Assembly: GCF_007860095.1 (NCBI RefSeq)
Contig: NZ_SJPT01000005.1
Coordinates: 434,001-498,000 of the forward strand
Length of the DNA: 64,000 nucleotides
DNA from: Novipirellula galeiformis
GTDB taxonomy: Bacteria > Planctomycetota > Planctomycetia > Pirellulales > Pirellulaceae
Direction: 5' to 3'
The notes beneath the pieces are model-generated. The model saw nothing but the letters and a program-made list of their open reading frames with translations, did no database searches and had not been told where the DNA came from. Positions 63,401 to 64,000 of the stretch are shown piece by piece. Positions within the stretch are counted from its first letter, which is position 1; each line of letters starts with the position of its first letter. The position numbers and the translations under genes are program-made.

Positions 63401-63938
63401 AAATTTGAATCTGCGGTTTGCCGTCAGCTCCCACCAGGATCTCGGCCATCATCTCGGTATTGCCGACCTGAGCTAGTCGTCCGCCGCCGGGGCCATCCTG
63501 ACGATAAATACCGGCGACGACGATTTGCCCCATGATCGACGATGGAGGGGTCATTTGAGGGCGAATGCCAACGGGCAGAATGCCTTCGAGTGTGGCCAAT
63601 CGCTCTTGCACCGTTTGCCGGGCCGCGCGAATTTCGGTCGACCAATCAAACTCGATATAGATGACGTTCAGCCCCGCAGTCGACTGGCTGCGGACCGCTT
63701 GCACTCCGTTGGCCCCCAACAGCGCGATTTCAATGGGCTGAGTCACCAGCGTTTCAACTTCTTCGGTCGCCAAGCCGGGCGCTTCGGTGATGATAACCAC
63801 GCGAGGTCGGTCGAGGTCAGGAAAAACGTCAATCGACATTTGTGTGGCAAGGTACGAACCATACACCAACACCGCCAAACTGATCACGACGATCAGCATC
63901 CGATAGCGAAGCGAAAACTTGATAATTGAATCTAACAT
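60447..63938 (-). CDS. second heavy-metal RND pump (CusA/CzcA family)
   Basis: 1163 residues from the ATG at 63938 (frame opens at 63998). MLDSIIKFSLRYRMLIVVIS, PDLDRPRVVIITEAPGLATE, QSTAGLNVIYIEFDW, SGVEGRLFTPLGFAYIVSIL, NFLPPFDEGSIQVNVNLPPG and LGGIAVRNGILLVTHY are HME-RND signatures. About 90 extra residues (~150-240, including PTHLHWNDDLNTGSG and HEANFFSEA) sit in the pore domain compared with the cusA here. A periplasmic adaptor must be encoded outside the window. Substrate is a divalent metal or Cu/Ag; not decidable from sequence. Confidence 0.9.
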   Translation of the reverse strand: MLDSIIKFSLRYRMLIVVISLAVLVYGSYLATQMSIDVFPDLDRPRVVIITEAPGLATEEVETLVTQPIEIALLGANGVQAVRSQSTAGLNVIYIEFDWSTEIRAARQTVQERLATLEGILPVGIRPQMTPPSSIMGQIVVAGIYRQDGPGGGRLAQVGNTEMMAEILVGADGKPQIQIWQPEDRHDLSTWTKLEPTHLHWNDDLNTGSGLQSGPLGTATVLINGSTHEANFFSEAKQQLELRTVADWIVRPRLLKVTGVAEVFMLGGDRKQYQILIDPTALLEYDVTVQDVERALRASNINTSGGFAVTGETERPIRILGRLGPQSRVVIEDLKKVPVGNHPKRSVLLEQVARVTEGPQFKRGDGSVDGRPGIVFTTVKQPHIDTRKLTDDVAQAFAEVEASLPADIVVNSELFRLKNFIDRGIFNVAEALVIGAVLVIIVLFLFLLNFRTTFITLTAIPLSLVLTTLVFRVIGMLSGSELSINVMTLGGIAVAMGELVDDAIVDVENIFRRLKQNNALPSETQKPSIVVVFEASKEIRSSIVFGTAVVILSFMPLFALSGVEGRLFTPLGFAYIVSILASFVVSMTVTPVLSYYLLPQSGATHHEGDGFLLRGLKHLVTPLIRLSMAMPGTLLILTWIGVGLAAWQMSQMGKNFLPPFDEGSIQVNVNLPPGSSLDASNQVSRSIDSVFQSMRKTREHPAGEILHFVRRTGRAEMDEHASPVNSGEYILSMNPDSPSERDEIIARLRAKISDEVPGVDIEVEQPLAHLISHMISGVYAQIAIKIHGDDLDTLQRLAEQVKRTIEDVPGITPPIVEPIQETAELHIELRADDLALYGLTRQYVADVLQTALQGEVVSQVLEGQRRFDLLVRLEEEYRTDYANLDRLRIDLPHVDGDAERGQIELHEVANVGEGTGPNSVNRENARRRIVIRCNTEGRDLAGAVGEIKQRVSAQVQLPVGYFIEYGGQFESQQRATQMIIVLAAISVVGMFVVLLILFPSVRIVLQVLNALPTAFIGGVMALLITQQSLTVASLVGFISLGGIAVRNGILLVTHYFHLMKEEGEVFSQAMIVRGSLERLAPVLMTALTAGIGLIPLVLGGQEPGREILYPVATVILGGLTTSTFCEFLIHPGLFWKFSGKDAIAIENRRLSIDEFDASRNPNL

Positions 63939-63990
63939 TGAAGATCGTCGATTGAAGATTGAAGATTGCTGAACATTGAATCGCCGACCC
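63939..63990. repeat. short ATTGAAGATTG direct repeats
   Basis: Repeats of ATTGAAGAT and CGATTGAAG (63940-63978) lie just upstream of the pump start. Related ATTG-rich sequence occurs at 60370-60400 after its stop. Confidence 0.5.
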
Positions 63991-64000
63991 TCATTCACCT

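Overview
The window looks like a chromosomal segment of a planctomycete of the Pirellulaceae (Rhodopirellula-like). Four things point there: very large multi-PAS kinases, short secreted or membrane proteins beginning 'MENPYSPP', many separately encoded HPt and output domains, and a chromosomal integron whose integrase points the same way as its cassettes. That arrangement has been reported for Rhodopirellula, Blastopirellula and Treponema. The genus assignment is inference from gene content. I saw no rRNA, tRNA, CRISPR array or complete insertion sequence.

Region 1 (1-21 kb) holds signalling and housekeeping genes. It opens with the C-terminal part of a CheB/CheR-derived hybrid kinase carrying about eleven PAS and two GAF domains. 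MgtC-like, PRC-barrel and di-haem cytochrome genes follow. Then come a lone HPt protein, a diadenylate cyclase fused to a YbbR domain, a DUF1328 peptide, a second hybrid kinase paired with a methanogen-output-type (MetOD1-like) protein, a second lone HPt, a YegS/diacylglycerol-kinase-like protein and transaldolase.

Region 2 (21.4-29.8 kb) is a copper locus: a YHS-containing P1B-ATPase (copA), a TolC-like protein, a Tat-exported multicopper oxidase, csoR, a potassium channel, an HMA-MauE membrane protein and a MerR regulator with a clear operator and promoter.

Region 3 (29.99-44.56 kb) is a chromosomal integron. I count 22 cassettes and 21 attC sites running leftward from a putative attI at about 42.92 kb. 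The integrase (minus strand, 43178-44560) also points leftward into the cassettes. Most cassettes encode small hypothetical or membrane proteins. Recognisable ones encode three toxin-antitoxin pairs (one ParE ended early by a stop codon), a cysteine-less thioredoxin fold, a DUF1963/YwqG protein, a CbrC/UPF0167 protein and a possible Imm22-like protein. A 65-bp segment next to attI recurs near the far end of the array, exactly at a cassette boundary where no normal attC can be found.

Region 4 (45-64 kb) is a second metal-efflux locus. It has a triple CCxGC (YHS-like) secreted protein, cusA, cusB, a Cys-rich secreted protein, a cusC-like lipoprotein, an unknown protein with a possible nuclease motif, an ECF sigma factor, a Spy/CpxP-like Met-rich protein, a DUF305 membrane protein, a His-rich lipoprotein and a second heavy-metal RND pump. 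Runs of the heptamer GTGAGGA/TCCTCAC are scattered through the window. They supply the stop codons of two genes, form an in-frame palindrome inside cusA, and bracket a four-helix-bundle gene between cusA and cusB. Together the two metal loci would detect, oxidise, bind and export Cu/Ag-type ions, with the integron lying between them.
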